Below are positions 52,206 through 61,966 of a stretch of DNA of 64,000 bases, piece by piece. The translations under genes were made by a program, and so were the position numbers. The notes under the pieces are model-generated. The model saw only the letters and a program-made list of their open reading frames with translations, ran no database searches and was not told the origin of the DNA. Position 1 is the first letter of the stretch, and each line of letters opens with the position of its first letter. Location of the stretch: NCBI GenBank assembly GCA_947475525.1, contig CANJMI010000005.1, positions 186,001-250,000 of the forward strand, written 5' to 3'. This DNA comes from Polyangiaceae bacterium. GTDB taxonomy: Bacteria; Myxococcota_A; Polyangia; Polyangiales; Polyangiaceae.

Positions 52206-53090
52206 GTGCCCCCAAGAACGCTCACCCGCCGCGACGCTGTCCTTGCCGCAATCGCGCTCCTCGCGCCACAAACGGCGGAGGCGGCGAGCCCTTACGAGGT
52301 GCGCGAGATCGTCGTCGCAGGGGACGGCAAATTTCCCCGGAGGTTTACGCTCGTCGTGCCACGCCACACGACGCAGCCCGTTCCCTTGGTCGTGCTGTTT
52401 CACGGCAAGGGCGAGAGCGTCGATGAACGTCTCGGCGTGCATGCCTGGACCGAGCGGTATGGCCTCACGAGCGCCTACGAGCGGCTGCTTCAGGCCCCGG
52501 TAACAGCAGGCGATGCGCGGTCGACGTACTGGAAACCCGAGCGCCTTCGCGAGGTAAATGAAAGTCTCGTGAGCCGGCCTTTTGGTGGGCTCGCCATCGC
52601 GTGCCCCTTCACCCCCGACGTCTTTCGGATCGGGGGACGCGAGAAATTCCTCGATGGTTATGCCGCCTGGATAACGGACGAACTTATCCCTCGCGCGCGC
52701 CGCGAGACGCCGATCCTCGAGGGACACCAGCATGTCGGAGTCGATGGTGTGTCCCTAGGAGGCTACGTCAGCATCGAGGTTTTTTTGAGGCGCGCCGAAC
52801 ATTTCGGTGCCTGGGGGAGCGTGCAGGGGGCGCTCGGCGGCTACCAAGCGAAGCGTTACGCCGAGGCTCTCGCCGCAACCCTGTCACGGGTTGGCGCGAG
52901 GCGACTGCACGTCGAGACGAGCCTCGCGGACGTTTACCGTGACGACAACGAATTGCTGGCGAAACGCCTCCGCGAGCTCGGCGTCGCACACGACTTCTCG
53001 GCGCCACCGGGGGCCCACAATCAACCATTCCTGCGCGACAGTGGCACGCTCGAGATGCTGCTCTGGCACGACCGAGCGCTGCGCGGCTAG
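52206..53090 (+). CDS. Secreted alpha/beta-hydrolase (esterase/depolymerase-like)
   Basis: The 294-residue protein has a twin-arginine-type signal (RTLTRRDAVLAAIALLA), so Tat export is likely. The hydrolase core shows an oxyanion strand (PLVVLFHGKGES), nucleophile motif DGVSLGG with Ser, and a late histidine in PPGAHNQPFLRDSG. These fit the esterase/PHB-depolymerase-like group. The GTG at 52206 places the Tat motif at the N-terminus; no other start in frame improves on it. Its stop shares CTAG with the convergent algH gene. Confidence 0.65.
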   Translation: MPPRTLTRRDAVLAAIALLAPQTAEAASPYEVREIVVAGDGKFPRRFTLVVPRHTTQPVPLVVLFHGKGESVDERLGVHAWTERYGLTSAYERLLQAPVTAGDARSTYWKPERLREVNESLVSRPFGGLAIACPFTPDVFRIGGREKFLDGYAAWITDELIPRARRETPILEGHQHVGVDGVSLGGYVSIEVFLRRAEHFGAWGSVQGALGGYQAKRYAEALAATLSRVGARRLHVETSLADVYRDDNELLAKRLRELGVAHDFSAPPGAHNQPFLRDSGTLEMLLWHDRALRG

Positions 53091-53665
53091 GCTTCGCCGA
53101 CGGAGCGCATCGACATCATGTTGCCGGGGGTGAGCCCCATCATCGCGAAAGCTCGCTCCCAACGCTCTTCCGCAGCGCACTCAAACAAGATGCGTTCATC
53201 AAGCGGTGTCGGCAGCCACGCTCCGCGCGCGATCTCGGACTCGAGCTGCGATGGCCCCCACCCCGAATACCCCAACACCACGAGACGCCGCGCCCCACCA
53301 TCACCAGGCGCCACAAGGTCCTGCGCGAGAGCGTCGAACGCCGAGCGCGAAGACGACACGCGAAGTCGGGCTCCGACCGCGATCACGCCCTCCGCCTCGA
53401 GCGACGCGTCGTCGCTGACGACCCAGCCCGATTGCGGCTGCACCGGCCCGCCGAGCCACACCTTCGAGCCATCCTCGAGACCGTGATCGTAGCCCGCGTG
53501 AGCGAGTAATTCGCCGAGCGAGAGCGGCGCCGCGCGATTGACAATGAAGCCTAATGCGCCTTCTTCATTGTGAATCGCGAGCAAGACGACCGTGCGATCG
53601 AAGTTCGGGTCACCGAGTGGCGGTGACGCAATGAGAAAGCCTGGTGCCAAACTCGAGAACGTCAT
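53087..53665 (-). CDS. algH: AlgH/YqgE family protein (UPF0301)
   Basis: The 192-residue protein matches the YqgE/AlgH family: LAPGFLIASPPLGDPNFDRTV at the N-terminus, GALGFIVNR, VWLGGPVQPQSGWVV and RLVVLGYSGWGPSQLESEI are characteristic. The family has a fixed fold but no firm biochemical role. The ATG at 53665 is chosen because the upstream in-frame residues do not resemble the family. It is divergent from the XPB-like gene with 24 bases between, and its stop overlaps the esterase stop. Confidence 0.9.
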   Translation of the reverse strand: MTFSSLAPGFLIASPPLGDPNFDRTVVLLAIHNEEGALGFIVNRAAPLSLGELLAHAGYDHGLEDGSKVWLGGPVQPQSGWVVSDDASLEAEGVIAVGARLRVSSSRSAFDALAQDLVAPGDGGARRLVVLGYSGWGPSQLESEIARGAWLPTPLDERILFECAAEERWERAFAMMGLTPGNMMSMRSVGEA

Positions 53666-53689
53666 CGTAACCTCACCCGCGCGGAGACA

Positions 53690-55093
53690 TTGTGCCACGC
53701 TGTCCCAGGCCTCGTGACCACGCAACCGAAAACCGACCGAGTGCGCCTCGCCTTCGAAGCTGGCACGCTGCGAATTGAACGAATCTCCGACGCGTCGGGG
53801 CTTCCGTGCGTTTTCGACGAGCGCTCGAATTGCCACCGCGCACAGGCTTTCCGTTACGCCGAAATCGTCCTCGCACTCCGCGCGCGCGGCATCCCGTACG
53901 ACGACGACGCGCGCAGCTACGAGGAACTTTCGCTCGGGGAGCTCACGCGGCAGGAGCCATTTTATTACCAACGCGAGGCCATCGCCGCGTGGGAACGCAA
54001 CCAGGGGCGCGGCGTCATCGTGCTACCAACCGGCGCCGGAAAGACGTTCGTGGCCGTGATGGCGATCGACCGGCGGCCCCGCTCGACGCTCGTGGTCGTG
54101 CCTACACTCGACCTCCTGCACCAATGGTTTGACCTCTTGCAGGCCGCGTTCGCGCGGACCGTGGGCATCGTCGGCGGCGGCTATTACGAGCCGGCTCCCA
54201 TCACCGTGACGACGTACGACTCGGCGTATCTGCACGTCGATAAATTGGGTAATCGTTTCGGCCTCGTCGTGTTCGACGAGTGCCACCACCTCCCGAGCGA
54301 ATCGTACGCGCTCGCATCGCGCGCGATGATCGCCCCATTCCGACTTGGCCTCTCTGCGACGCCCGAGCGCAGCGACGGCGGCGAGGCGCTTTATGCCGAG
54401 CTCATCGGGCCGGTCGTCTACCGCAAGGACATCGACGAGCTCACGGGCACCTACCTCGCGAGCTACGAGACGCAGCGCATCGAGATCGCGCTCACTGACG
54501 AGGAACGCGTGGAATACCAGGCGGAGCGCGACCTCTACCTCGCGTTCATTCGCAGCCAGGGGATCCGGATGGGCTCGCCGTCAGGGTGGGCGGATTTCAT
54601 CAGCAAGAGCACGCGCAGCGACGATGGGCGGCGTGCCTTTCGGGCCTACCGCCGACAACGCCAACTTGCGCTCACCGCCACGCGCAAGCTCGAGATGCTC
54701 GAGCGCCTGCTGCACGCGCACCGCAACGATCGTGTGCTCGTATTCACGGACGACAACGCGACAGTCTACGAGATCGCCGAGCGCTTCCTCCTCCCCGCGA
54801 TCACCCACCAAACGCGCGTCAAAGAGCGCAGCGCGATTCTGCATGCGTTCAACCGAGGCGAGCTCAGAGCCGTCGTCACCTCGAAGGTCCTGAACGAAGG
54901 CATCAACGTCCCGGAAGCAAACGTGGCGGTCGTGCTGTCGGGCTCGGGCTCGGTGCGCGAGCACGTCCAGCGTCTTGGACGCATCCTCCGCAAGCGGGAA
55001 CACAAGCGCGCCATTCTCTACGAGCTCGTCAGCGTCGGAACGAGCGAAGAAGGCACGAGCGCCAAGCGTCGGGAGCACCGTGCTTACCAGTGA
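53690..55093 (+). CDS. XPB/Rad25-like superfamily 2 DNA helicase
   Basis: The 467-residue helicase has an N-terminal damage-recognition-like region (about 1-85) that ends in FYYQREAIAAWERNQ. The two RecA domains then show Walker A LPTGAGKTF, DExH motif VVFDECHHLP, motif III LGLSATPER, and motif VI QRLGRILRK. This order fits the XPB/ERCC3 family rather than RecQ or UvrB. The next gene encodes a Bax1-like nuclease and overlaps by 14 bases, as in archaeal XPB-Bax1 pairs used in nucleotide excision repair. The start may be TTG at 53690 (GGAG upstream) or GTG at 53714. Confidence 0.85.
   Translation: MCHAVPGLVTTQPKTDRVRLAFEAGTLRIERISDASGLPCVFDERSNCHRAQAFRYAEIVLALRARGIPYDDDARSYEELSLGELTRQEPFYYQREAIAAWERNQGRGVIVLPTGAGKTFVAVMAIDRRPRSTLVVVPTLDLLHQWFDLLQAAFARTVGIVGGGYYEPAPITVTTYDSAYLHVDKLGNRFGLVVFDECHHLPSESYALASRAMIAPFRLGLSATPERSDGGEALYAELIGPVVYRKDIDELTGTYLASYETQRIEIALTDEERVEYQAERDLYLAFIRSQGIRMGSPSGWADFISKSTRSDDGRRAFRAYRRQRQLALTATRKLEMLERLLHAHRNDRVLVFTDDNATVYEIAERFLLPAITHQTRVKERSAILHAFNRGELRAVVTSKVLNEGINVPEANVAVVLSGSGSVREHVQRLGRILRKREHKRAILYELVSVGTSEEGTSAKRREHRAYQ
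55071..55075 (+). promoter_or_regulatory. Shine-Dalgarno site for the Bax1-like gene
   Basis: GGGAG at 55071-55075 stands four bases before a GTG at 55080 that is in frame with the Bax1-like protein. It lies within the end of the helicase gene and supports the overlapping start. Confidence 0.6.
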
Positions 55094-56297
55094 GTTGCTG
55101 CGCGTGCGCCGCCAGGGGCGCTCGATCGTCCCGCGTTTCTTGAGCGGTCCGGAACACGCGCGCCTAGGCGCTGTGGCCGACGCATTGATAGCTACGCTCG
55201 TCGCGGCCATCGGGTCGTGCCGCGTCGACCTGACGCTGTCTCTCTCGGCGATCGAGCACGCGCCACGCGATCGTCCGATCGTCCAAGGCCTGATCAAGTT
55301 GCTCCTCGACCGCGCGGAGTTCCTCGCGCCCGAAGGCGACTCGCCTACGGAGCTCCGTGACGTGGTCTTCCGAATCGCCGCCGAAGAACGCAAGGGGCTC
55401 GGCCCAACGGAACGCTTCGACCGAAGTCGCACCCTCGCGCTCGCATCCGAGCGCCTTGGCATCACAACCGAACGCATCGAGGCGCAGCTCTTCGCGGATC
55501 TCCATAATAACGAGCGAATCGTCAGCTTTCGCGCGATCACCGCCGAGCGACTGCTCCAACGCTACAACGTCGCCCTTGCCCAAGGCGTGCTGCTCCGGGC
55601 CCGCTCGGTCGAGGTCTCGTTGACTGGCGAAGAGCCCGGCCACGTGCGCCAACTGTTTCGCGCCGCGCGGTTCCACGGCTTGCTCCATCGAGTGCATGCG
55701 CACGCCGGCGGCTACCGCATCGAGCTCGACGGACCACTCAGCCTCTTCACTTCGGTGCAGCGGTACGGCCTCTCACTCGCACTCTTTCTGCCGGCCGTCT
55801 TGCGATGCCGCTCGTGGTCGATCGCCGCCGACGTGGCCTGGGGAAAGGAGCGCCAGCCGCTACGCTTCGAGCTCAGCCCCGCGCAGCGGCTCGTCCCCCA
55901 CGGCCGCCCGATCGAAGGCGTTGCGCCGGATCTCGAGCGTTTCATCGATGGTTTTCGCGAACTCGGCTCCTCGTGGGACGTCGCCGTAGCGGACGAAATC
56001 ATCGCGCTTCCCGGAGAAGCCGCCATTGTTCCCGACCTCGGTTTCACCAATCGCACGACAGGCGAACGCGTGTGGCTTGAGGCGTTCGGCTATTGGAGCC
56101 GGGCCGCGGTCTGGCAGCGGATCGAGACGATTCGCCGCGGATTTCCTGGTCGAATCGTTCTCGCGGTCGGCAAGCATCTGCGCGTGAGTGAAGAGCTCTT
56201 GGACGAATCCGAAGCCGGAGAACTCTACGTCTACCGTACGAGCCTCCAGCCGAAAGCGGTGCTCGAACGACTCGACGCGAGCGGCGCTACTTCTTGA
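55080..56297 (+). CDS. Bax1-like (DUF790) nuclease partner of XPB
   Basis: The 405-residue protein follows the DUF790/Bax1 layout: an N-terminal region (LLRVRRQGRSIVPRFLS), a helical middle, then a C-terminal nuclease-like domain with IVPDLGFTNRTTGERVWLEAFGYW, where the Asp and Glu sit as in PD-(D/E)xK-type sites. In archaea Bax1 binds XPB and cuts the bubble 5' or 3' of damage. The GTG at 55080 has a good Shine-Dalgarno site. The gene overlaps the helicase gene by 14 bases and overlaps the convergent lipoprotein gene by 11. The family call is by motif and context. Confidence 0.75.
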   Translation: MLTSELLRVRRQGRSIVPRFLSGPEHARLGAVADALIATLVAAIGSCRVDLTLSLSAIEHAPRDRPIVQGLIKLLLDRAEFLAPEGDSPTELRDVVFRIAAEERKGLGPTERFDRSRTLALASERLGITTERIEAQLFADLHNNERIVSFRAITAERLLQRYNVALAQGVLLRARSVEVSLTGEEPGHVRQLFRAARFHGLLHRVHAHAGGYRIELDGPLSLFTSVQRYGLSLALFLPAVLRCRSWSIAADVAWGKERQPLRFELSPAQRLVPHGRPIEGVAPDLERFIDGFRELGSSWDVAVADEIIALPGEAAIVPDLGFTNRTTGERVWLEAFGYWSRAAVWQRIETIRRGFPGRIVLAVGKHLRVSEELLDESEAGELYVYRTSLQPKAVLERLDASGATS

Positions 56298-57213
56298 CGA
56301 TCCCGTACGCGGCGAGAGTCGAGATCCCCTTGCCGTCGAGGGTCGACACCGTCTTGCCATCGTCGCTGACGACGCCATCGGCGGCCTTCGCCCACGTCCC
56401 GTATGGGGCCCAGTTGTCATACGTCTTCACGCCGTTCACCCAGAGCTCGACGGCCGTCTTCGGCGCCCAGCCTTCGCTGTTCGGGAACGTGAGCTTCGCG
56501 GGCGGGCAGACGTCGACGTCCGCGGGTCCCATGCCCACGACGAGGTCGAACGTTTGCGTCGTCGCATCGAGTTGCGGAAACTTTCCCGCGCTCGGCTTGA
56601 AGACCACGGCGGCGAACTCATCGTCCGGCGGGACGAGCTCCCGCTCGACGCGCGCGTCGGCCGCAAAGGTCACCGAGACGCCGTTGCTCGTGACGGTGGC
56701 ACCCTGCTCAAGTTTGCCGCCTGGCGCACCAAGCTTGACTGCGGTGACGACGCCATAATCGTAATCTGGGCCGCTCGGCAGAGAGCCGCCCCAGAATAGG
56801 TAGGTGATGCCACTCTGGCTGCCGACCTTCAGCGCGGGATCGACCAGGTTCTTGCCACCGTGAGTAATCACGTACTTCCCGTCGGTGCTCTTTCCAAAAA
56901 GGCAGAGGTCGCTGCCGCAGAGCTGCACGTCGATCTCGGAGTCTGGCAGCGCCTTGCCCTTGTCATCTTGCACGGTGACGGAGATGGTCCCAGTGGCGAC
57001 CTTCTTGTCGGCATTCGCGGCTCCCGTGCCCATGCAATCGGGCACGGTCACGATGCCGGTCGAAGAGGAGGCATCCGTCGCCGAGGAGGAGACGCTCGAG
57101 GAAGACGTCGACGATGTCGCCCCGCCGGACCCAGCGCCCGTGTCGTCCGTCGCCCCGCAGGCCAAAACCACCACTGCCGCCACACTGACCACCAAGAAGA
57201 GTTCGCGTTGCAT
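56287..57213 (-). CDS. Hypothetical lipoprotein
   Basis: The 308-residue protein has the signal peptide LFLVVSVAAVVVLACG (lipobox LACG), a Ser/Thr-rich linker (about 24-50), then beta-rich domains with VTVQDDKGKALPDSEIDVQLC and paired cysteines (VQLCGSDLCLFG). It ends with PYGTWAKAADGVVSDD and a GKGISTLAAYGIV stretch, like many secreted beta-propeller or carbohydrate-linked lipoproteins, but no family was recognised. A start three codons upstream (57222) is possible. It is convergent with the Bax1-like gene (11-base overlap). Confidence 0.6.
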   Translation of the reverse strand: MQRELFLVVSVAAVVVLACGATDDTGAGSGGATSSTSSSSVSSSATDASSSTGIVTVPDCMGTGAANADKKVATGTISVTVQDDKGKALPDSEIDVQLCGSDLCLFGKSTDGKYVITHGGKNLVDPALKVGSQSGITYLFWGGSLPSGPDYDYGVVTAVKLGAPGGKLEQGATVTSNGVSVTFAADARVERELVPPDDEFAAVVFKPSAGKFPQLDATTQTFDLVVGMGPADVDVCPPAKLTFPNSEGWAPKTAVELWVNGVKTYDNWAPYGTWAKAADGVVSDDGKTVSTLDGKGISTLAAYGIVKK

Positions 57214-57350
57214 CTCGACCATCGAGGCTATCACAGTGGCGCCCCCGAGCTGCACCTGCTCGGCGAACACGCTGGCTGACATTCGCCTTCCGCCGGACGA
57301 TTGAGCGCGATGGAGTTTTAAACCGGCTGACTTTCGTGTAGAGACGGATC

Positions 57351-57770
57351 ATGGCTTGGACCGGTGTTTACGGAATTGGTGCCTTCGCTGCGGGGTTCGG
57401 GCTGGTGATGAGCTGCGCGACGGGCTCCACCACGGACTTCGAGACGCAACCATCCGGGGTCGGCGGCGCGACCGCGTCGGTCACCTCGTCGACCGCGTCG
57501 GTCACTTCCTCCACGGACGCGTCCTCCGTAACGAACAGCTCCAGTGTGAGCAGCTCTGTGGCCTCCACGAACACCGTGGCCTCGACGGCGAACACGAGCG
57601 CCGCCTCGGGCTCGGCCAGCGGCGCGGCCACCGGCGGAAGCGCGGCGAGCGGCGGCGGCGACTCCTGTGTCGACTCGACGGACTGCGGCGCGGGGGGCTG
57701 CTGCTGCGACGCCTTTAATCAGTGCCTCGACCAGAGCATCTGCTCGCTCGTTAGCGGCGCCTGCCTCTGA
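57351..57770 (+). CDS. Small Ser/Thr-linker, Cys-rich lipoprotein
   Basis: The 139-residue protein has a lipoprotein signal (GIGAFAAGFGLVMSCA, Cys near 22). A long Ser/Thr/Ala-rich linker follows (about 35-100), then a C-terminal module with eight cysteines: CVDSTDC, GGCCCDAFNQC, DQSICSLVSGAC. The same layout recurs in the gene 124 bases downstream and, in shorter form, at 35.2 kb. A surface role with disulphide-stabilised tip is inferred. Confidence 0.6.
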   Translation: MAWTGVYGIGAFAAGFGLVMSCATGSTTDFETQPSGVGGATASVTSSTASVTSSTDASSVTNSSSVSSSVASTNTVASTANTSAASGSASGAATGGSAASGGGDSCVDSTDCGAGGCCCDAFNQCLDQSICSLVSGACL

Positions 57771-57801
57771 ATCGCCGAAGCTGTCTGAATCGCCGAAGCT
57801 G
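57766..57801. repeat. 18-bp tandem duplication at a stop codon
   Basis: TCTGAATCGCCGAAGCTG occurs at 57766-57783 and is repeated exactly at 57784-57801. The first copy contains the TGA stop of the preceding lipoprotein gene (57768-57770), so the duplication lies at the gene's 3' edge. Confidence 0.75.
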
Positions 57802-57894
57802 ACGGCGGCGCGTTCGGACGCAAATCCGAGGACCGGACGGGACCGCGCTCGATGGACTGGAATCCCGAGCGCAGATGCCGTATCTTACAAAGCT

Positions 57895-58329
57895 ATGACC
57901 TGGAAGCTTTGGCACACGGTTGCATCGGTTTCTATTGGCTTCGCTCTCGTCGCTGGCTGCGCGTCGAAGAATGACACGACCGCGACGAGCGCGGCGTACA
58001 ACTGCGGAGACGGCGGCGCGACCTCGACGAGCGGTACCGAAACGACAACGGACGCGACGACCACCGCCACGACCGCCACGACGGGGACCATGTCCGCCAC
58101 CACGGGGACCATGAGCGCCAGCACGACCGGCGGACCGGCCACAGGCTCATCGGTGAACAGCGGGTCATCGACGGTGGCCATGACGGGCGCAGGCCCGGCC
58201 AGCGGCGGCGGCGGCGGTACCTGCGACAAGGCGACCTGCAACGGCGCGAACTGCTGCTGCTCGTTCATGAACCAGTCGCTCTGCATCGCCGCCTCGATGT
58301 GCACCGCGGGCGGCGGCACCTGCAGCTAG
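57895..58329 (+). CDS. Small Ser/Thr-linker, Cys-rich lipoprotein (paralogue)
   Basis: The 144-residue protein repeats the design of the previous gene: signal SVSIGFALVAGCA (Cys near 22), a Thr/Ser/Gly-rich linker and a Cys module CDKATCNGANCCC, then LCIAASMCTAGGGTC. The CCC triplet and spacing are almost the same, so the two are tandem paralogues that have diverged in the linker. Function is unknown. The ATG at 57895 is the only start that puts the signal peptide at the N-terminus. Confidence 0.6.
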   Translation: MTWKLWHTVASVSIGFALVAGCASKNDTTATSAAYNCGDGGATSTSGTETTTDATTTATTATTGTMSATTGTMSASTTGGPATGSSVNSGSSTVAMTGAGPASGGGGGTCDKATCNGANCCCSFMNQSLCIAASMCTAGGGTCS

Positions 58330-58378
58330 TGACGGCGAGGCGCTGAATTCACCGCCTGCCGGGGTTGCTGCGAGCGAC

Positions 58379-58903
58379 TCAGGCAAATCCGTCGAGGTGA
58401 TGGGCGAAGGCGCCTGCGCCGTAGTAGATGAACACGAGCCGCGCGAGCGCGAGCCTGCAGCCACTCTGCAGGGGGTACCACTTGCGCGGACGTAACGCTG
58501 CTCCGTCGATCTTCGTCCCGTTGAGCGAGCCGAGATCTTGGACCGCGGCCGCGTCGGTCACGTTGAACGCGCAGTGACGCGACGACAGCGTGTACTCCGA
58601 GATGCGGACGTCGCACTCGGTCGCTTGTCCGACCAGGACATGCCGGTCGGGGCGCTCGACGACCGTGCGGCGTAGGAGCCAGACGCGCTCAACCAGGGAC
58701 TCGACCGGCGCATACTCGACCTCACCGAGCATGGGGTGGGTGCGCCGCCGGGGAAGCTTCGCCGGCGCAAGTTCCCCCACGATCGTGTGAACGACGAGTG
58801 CAGGAAAACTCCACTGGATGAGGAACTCTTGCTCGCCTAGCGCGCGGCGTAGCGCGACGAACTCGTGAAGGTAACGTGGGCCTTGGGCCGGCGCGTCGAC
58901 CAT
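58379..58903 (-). CDS. FHA domain protein
   Basis: The 174-residue protein has an N-terminal helical region (about 1-75) and an FHA domain (about 80-165), with HVLVGQATECDVRI, SSRHCAF and DLGSLNGTKIDG. The phosphothreonine-binding residues Ser-Arg-His are present. No DNA-binding or enzyme domain is seen, so it is probably an adaptor. The ATG at 58903 follows the purL stop (58911) by 7 bases on the same strand, so the two are likely co-transcribed. It is unlike the longer FHA protein near 6 kb. Confidence 0.85.
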   Translation of the reverse strand: MVDAPAQGPRYLHEFVALRRALGEQEFLIQWSFPALVVHTIVGELAPAKLPRRRTHPMLGEVEYAPVESLVERVWLLRRTVVERPDRHVLVGQATECDVRISEYTLSSRHCAFNVTDAAAVQDLGSLNGTKIDGAALRPRKWYPLQSGCRLALARLVFIYYGAGAFAHHLDGFA

Positions 58904-58910
58904 CTCCCCC

Positions 58911-61244
58911 TCATGCCTCGCCGACGAGCGCATCGAGGCAGGCCCGACGATGCGCCGCTAGCGCTTCGACCGCAACGTCAATGCACGCGCTTCCCCCCGC
59001 GCGCAGGACGAGACGCGCGCCACCGGAGATCCCAAGGCGATGCGCCACGAGGCCGACGGCCTCGGCAAGCCGGGCGAGTTGCTCGAAATCGGACGGAAGC
59101 ACGGTGACGATCACGCGCGTCGGAGCCTCACCGAAGAGCTGCTCGGCGAGGGACACCTTGGACGGCGGCAACTCGAGCTCCGCGCCGATGTCCTTGACGG
59201 CGACGCTCTCATTCGACGCGCACTCCGCGAGCGCCACCGCGAGGCCGCCGTCGGACACGTCATGCGCGCTCAGAACAAGCCGAGGCTCGCTTCGAATGCA
59301 GTCGAGGAGGAGCCGCTGCAGCAAAACTTCGTGCTCGAGATCGAGGGTGGGTGGCAGCCCTTTCACCTCACCGGTGTGCGCCGCCACGTATTCCGAACCG
59401 CCGAGCGGACCGGCTACGGCCTCGCGCGTCCCAAGTAGAACGACCACCAATCCCGCGTCGGGGAAACCCGCGGTCGTGGCGTGGCGCACATCGGCGAGCT
59501 GCCCAACGCCGGCGATCGTAGGGGTCGGCAAAATCGCGCGGCCGTCGGTCTCGTTGTAGAGGCTGACGTTGCCCGACACGATCGGCACCGCGAGCGCCCG
59601 ACACGCCGCGGCGATCCCGTCGATCGCCCGTGCCAATTGCCTCATGACGTGGGGCCGCTCAGGCGAGCCGAAGTTCAGACAATCGGAGAGGCCGACAGGC
59701 TCGGCTCCGACGCAGACCAAGTTGCGGCAGACCTCGGCCACGGCCATGGCCCCGCCTTGATACGGATCGAGTTCGCAGAGCCGACCGTTGCAGTCCGAGG
59801 TGAACGCAAGCCACTTGTCGATGGTCCCGGCCTCCGTCGTGCACGGGACCCGAACGATCGCGGCATCCCCGCCCGGGCGCGCCAGCGTACCGCCGCGAAC
59901 GATCGAGTCGTACTGACGGTAAACCCAACGTCGTGAACCGAGGTTGGGACTTCCGACCATGCGGAGGAGCTCATCGGAAAAGCTAGCAGGCTCGGGAATT
60001 TGGGCGGGATCGAAGGCGTGCCGAGCGGGGAGAGACGGATCATCACCTTGAGGGCGATCGTACTTCGGTGCGTCATCGGCGAGGAAACCAACGGGCAGAT
60101 CGCACACGACGATCGGCGCACGCGCGACCGGCGCAGCAGCGAGGGGATCGTAATCCGGAGTCGCGAGCACGACCCAGCGGCCCGTATCGGTGACGCGACC
60201 TATCACGGCGACATCGAGCTCCCACTTCTCGCAGATCTCGCGGACGCGCGGCTCCTTGCCGGGCTTGCAGACGAGCAGCATCCGCTCCTGCGATTCACTG
60301 AGGAGCATCTCGTAGGGTTGAAGGCCACGCGCTCGCCGAGGCACCGCGTCGAGATCGAGTTCGAGACCACTACCGGCGCGCGCCGCCATCTCCACCGACG
60401 AGCTCGTGAGACCGGCGGCCCCCATGTCCTGAATGCCGATCAACAGATCTTCGGCGAAGATCTCGAGACACGCTTCGATCAACAATTTCTCAGTAAATGG
60501 GTCACCAACCTGAACGGTGGGTCGCTGGCTCGGACCGGCCGCCGTGAACTCGTCGCTCGCCATCGTCGCACCATGAATTCCGTCGCGACCCGTCTTCGCG
60601 CCGACATACATAATCGGGTTGCCGACGCCGCTCGCGCGGCCATAAAAAATGCGGTCCGTTCGAACGACGCCGCACGTAAACGCGTTGACCAAAATGTTGC
60701 CGTCGTACGCGCGATCGAAGAACAGCTCCCCGCCAACGGTGGGCACGCCGACGCAGTTTCCGTAACCGCCGACGCCGGCCACGACGCCGCGCAAGAGCGC
60801 CGCGGTCCGCGGATGCTCGGGCCGCCCAAAGCGCAACGAGTCGAGGTTGGCGATGGGACGCGCGCCCATCGTGAACACGTCGCGAAGGATGCCGCCAACG
60901 CCAGTCGCGGCGCCTTGGAACGGCTCGATGAACGATGGGTGATTGTGCGACTCCATCTTGAACACAGCCGCGAAGCCGTCACCGATGTCGACCACGCCGG
61001 CGTTCTCCCCGGGCCCCTGAATGACACGCGGACCCGTGGTGGGGAGGCGCCCCAAATGCACGCGCGAGCTCTTGTACGAGCAGTGCTCGCTCCACATCAC
61101 GCTGACGACGCCGAGCTCAGCGTACGTCGGCACGCGGCCGAGCACCGAGACGACGCGCGCATACTCATCGCGGGTGAGTTTATGCGCGGCAGCAAGTGTG
61201 GCGTCGACGCTTGGATCCCCAGGAAACGCTTGGGCGAAGCTCAT
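58911..61244 (-). CDS. purL: Phosphoribosylformylglycinamidine synthase II
   Basis: The 777-residue protein is the small-type PurL subunit. It has [10 protein letters not shown] (51-60), the [15 protein letters not shown] stretch near 77-91, and [20 protein letters not shown] (99-118), followed by the second AIRS-like half. With glutaminase PurQ and PurS it converts FGAR to FGAM using ATP. PurQ and PurS are not adjacent. The ATG at 61244 is preferred over an in-frame start 35 codons upstream because the extra residues are not family-like. It is divergent from def, 72 bases away. Confidence 0.95.
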   Translation of the reverse strand: MSFAQAFPGDPSVDATLAAAHKLTRDEYARVVSVLGRVPTYAELGVVSVMWSEHCSYKSSRVHLGRLPTTGPRVIQGPGENAGVVDIGDGFAAVFKMESHNHPSFIEPFQGAATGVGGILRDVFTMGARPIANLDSLRFGRPEHPRTAALLRGVVAGVGGYGNCVGVPTVGGELFFDRAYDGNILVNAFTCGVVRTDRIFYGRASGVGNPIMYVGAKTGRDGIHGATMASDEFTAAGPSQRPTVQVGDPFTEKLLIEACLEIFAEDLLIGIQDMGAAGLTSSSVEMAARAGSGLELDLDAVPRRARGLQPYEMLLSESQERMLLVCKPGKEPRVREICEKWELDVAVIGRVTDTGRWVVLATPDYDPLAAAPVARAPIVVCDLPVGFLADDAPKYDRPQGDDPSLPARHAFDPAQIPEPASFSDELLRMVGSPNLGSRRWVYRQYDSIVRGGTLARPGGDAAIVRVPCTTEAGTIDKWLAFTSDCNGRLCELDPYQGGAMAVAEVCRNLVCVGAEPVGLSDCLNFGSPERPHVMRQLARAIDGIAAACRALAVPIVSGNVSLYNETDGRAILPTPTIAGVGQLADVRHATTAGFPDAGLVVVLLGTREAVAGPLGGSEYVAAHTGEVKGLPPTLDLEHEVLLQRLLLDCIRSEPRLVLSAHDVSDGGLAVALAECASNESVAVKDIGAELELPPSKVSLAEQLFGEAPTRVIVTVLPSDFEQLARLAEAVGLVAHRLGISGGARLVLRAGGSACIDVAVEALAAHRRACLDALVGEA

Positions 61245-61316
61245 CTTCGTACGAGTCCTACGGTGCCGCGGGTCGAGCCGCAAGCCCCGCCCGCAAACTT
61301 GAATTACAGTACCCCG

Positions 61317-61892
61317 ATGGCGGTTCTTCCTATCCTGCACGTCGGACACCCGAACTTGCGGACCCGCGCGAGCGAAGTCCCGATGGCCGACCTCCTAGGG
61401 CCGGAACTGCAGCAATTCATCGACGATCTCGTCGAGACGATGCACCACGCAAACGGCGCGGGCCTCGCTGCGACGCAGGTCGATCGCCATGTTCGGATTT
61501 GCGCCATCGAAGTGAAGAACAATCCGCGCTACCCGTACAAGCCGAACATTCCGCTGACCGTTCTCGTCAACCCGGTGCTCACACCAATCGGAGACGCGCG
61601 GTTTGACAACTACGAAGGATGCCTCAGCGTGCCGAATCTACGGGGCCTCGTGAAGCGGCACGCCGAGCTCCGTGTAACGGGCTGGGACCGGGAGGGACGG
61701 CCTCTCGACCGCATCGTTCGAGGGATCACCGCGGGAACATTTCAACACGAGGTCGACCACCTCGACGGCAAGCTCTTCCTCGACCGCGTCGAAGACAGCC
61801 GCACGCTCGCCACCTTGGACCAATGGAAGGAGCATCACGAGGCGGGGTTCATCGAGAATGTTCGGGCGGTCGTCGCGCGGTACGGGAGCTGA
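61317..61892 (+). CDS. def: Peptide deformylase
   Basis: The 191-residue enzyme removes the formyl group from new protein N-termini. The three zinc/active-site motifs are intact: GAGLAATQ (47-54), EGCLSVP with Cys near 102, and QHEVDHLDG with His144, Glu145 and His148. Length and order are those of class I deformylases. No fmt or rlmN-type partner gene is adjacent; the next gene runs on the other strand. Confidence 0.95.
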   Translation: MAVLPILHVGHPNLRTRASEVPMADLLGPELQQFIDDLVETMHHANGAGLAATQVDRHVRICAIEVKNNPRYPYKPNIPLTVLVNPVLTPIGDARFDNYEGCLSVPNLRGLVKRHAELRVTGWDREGRPLDRIVRGITAGTFQHEVDHLDGKLFLDRVEDSRTLATLDQWKEHHEAGFIENVRAVVARYGS

Positions 61893-61966
61893 CACCCGCG
61901 CGGCACGCTCCCAACGTGAAAACGAAGGACGCGCCACTCGAAGCGAAGTTGAGCCAGGTGCGTTGA

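Noticed and set aside
60000-61316. A long upstream extension of the peptide deformylase frame
   Set aside because: It is antisense to purL. The deformylase begins at the ATG at 61317, where the family N-terminus starts.
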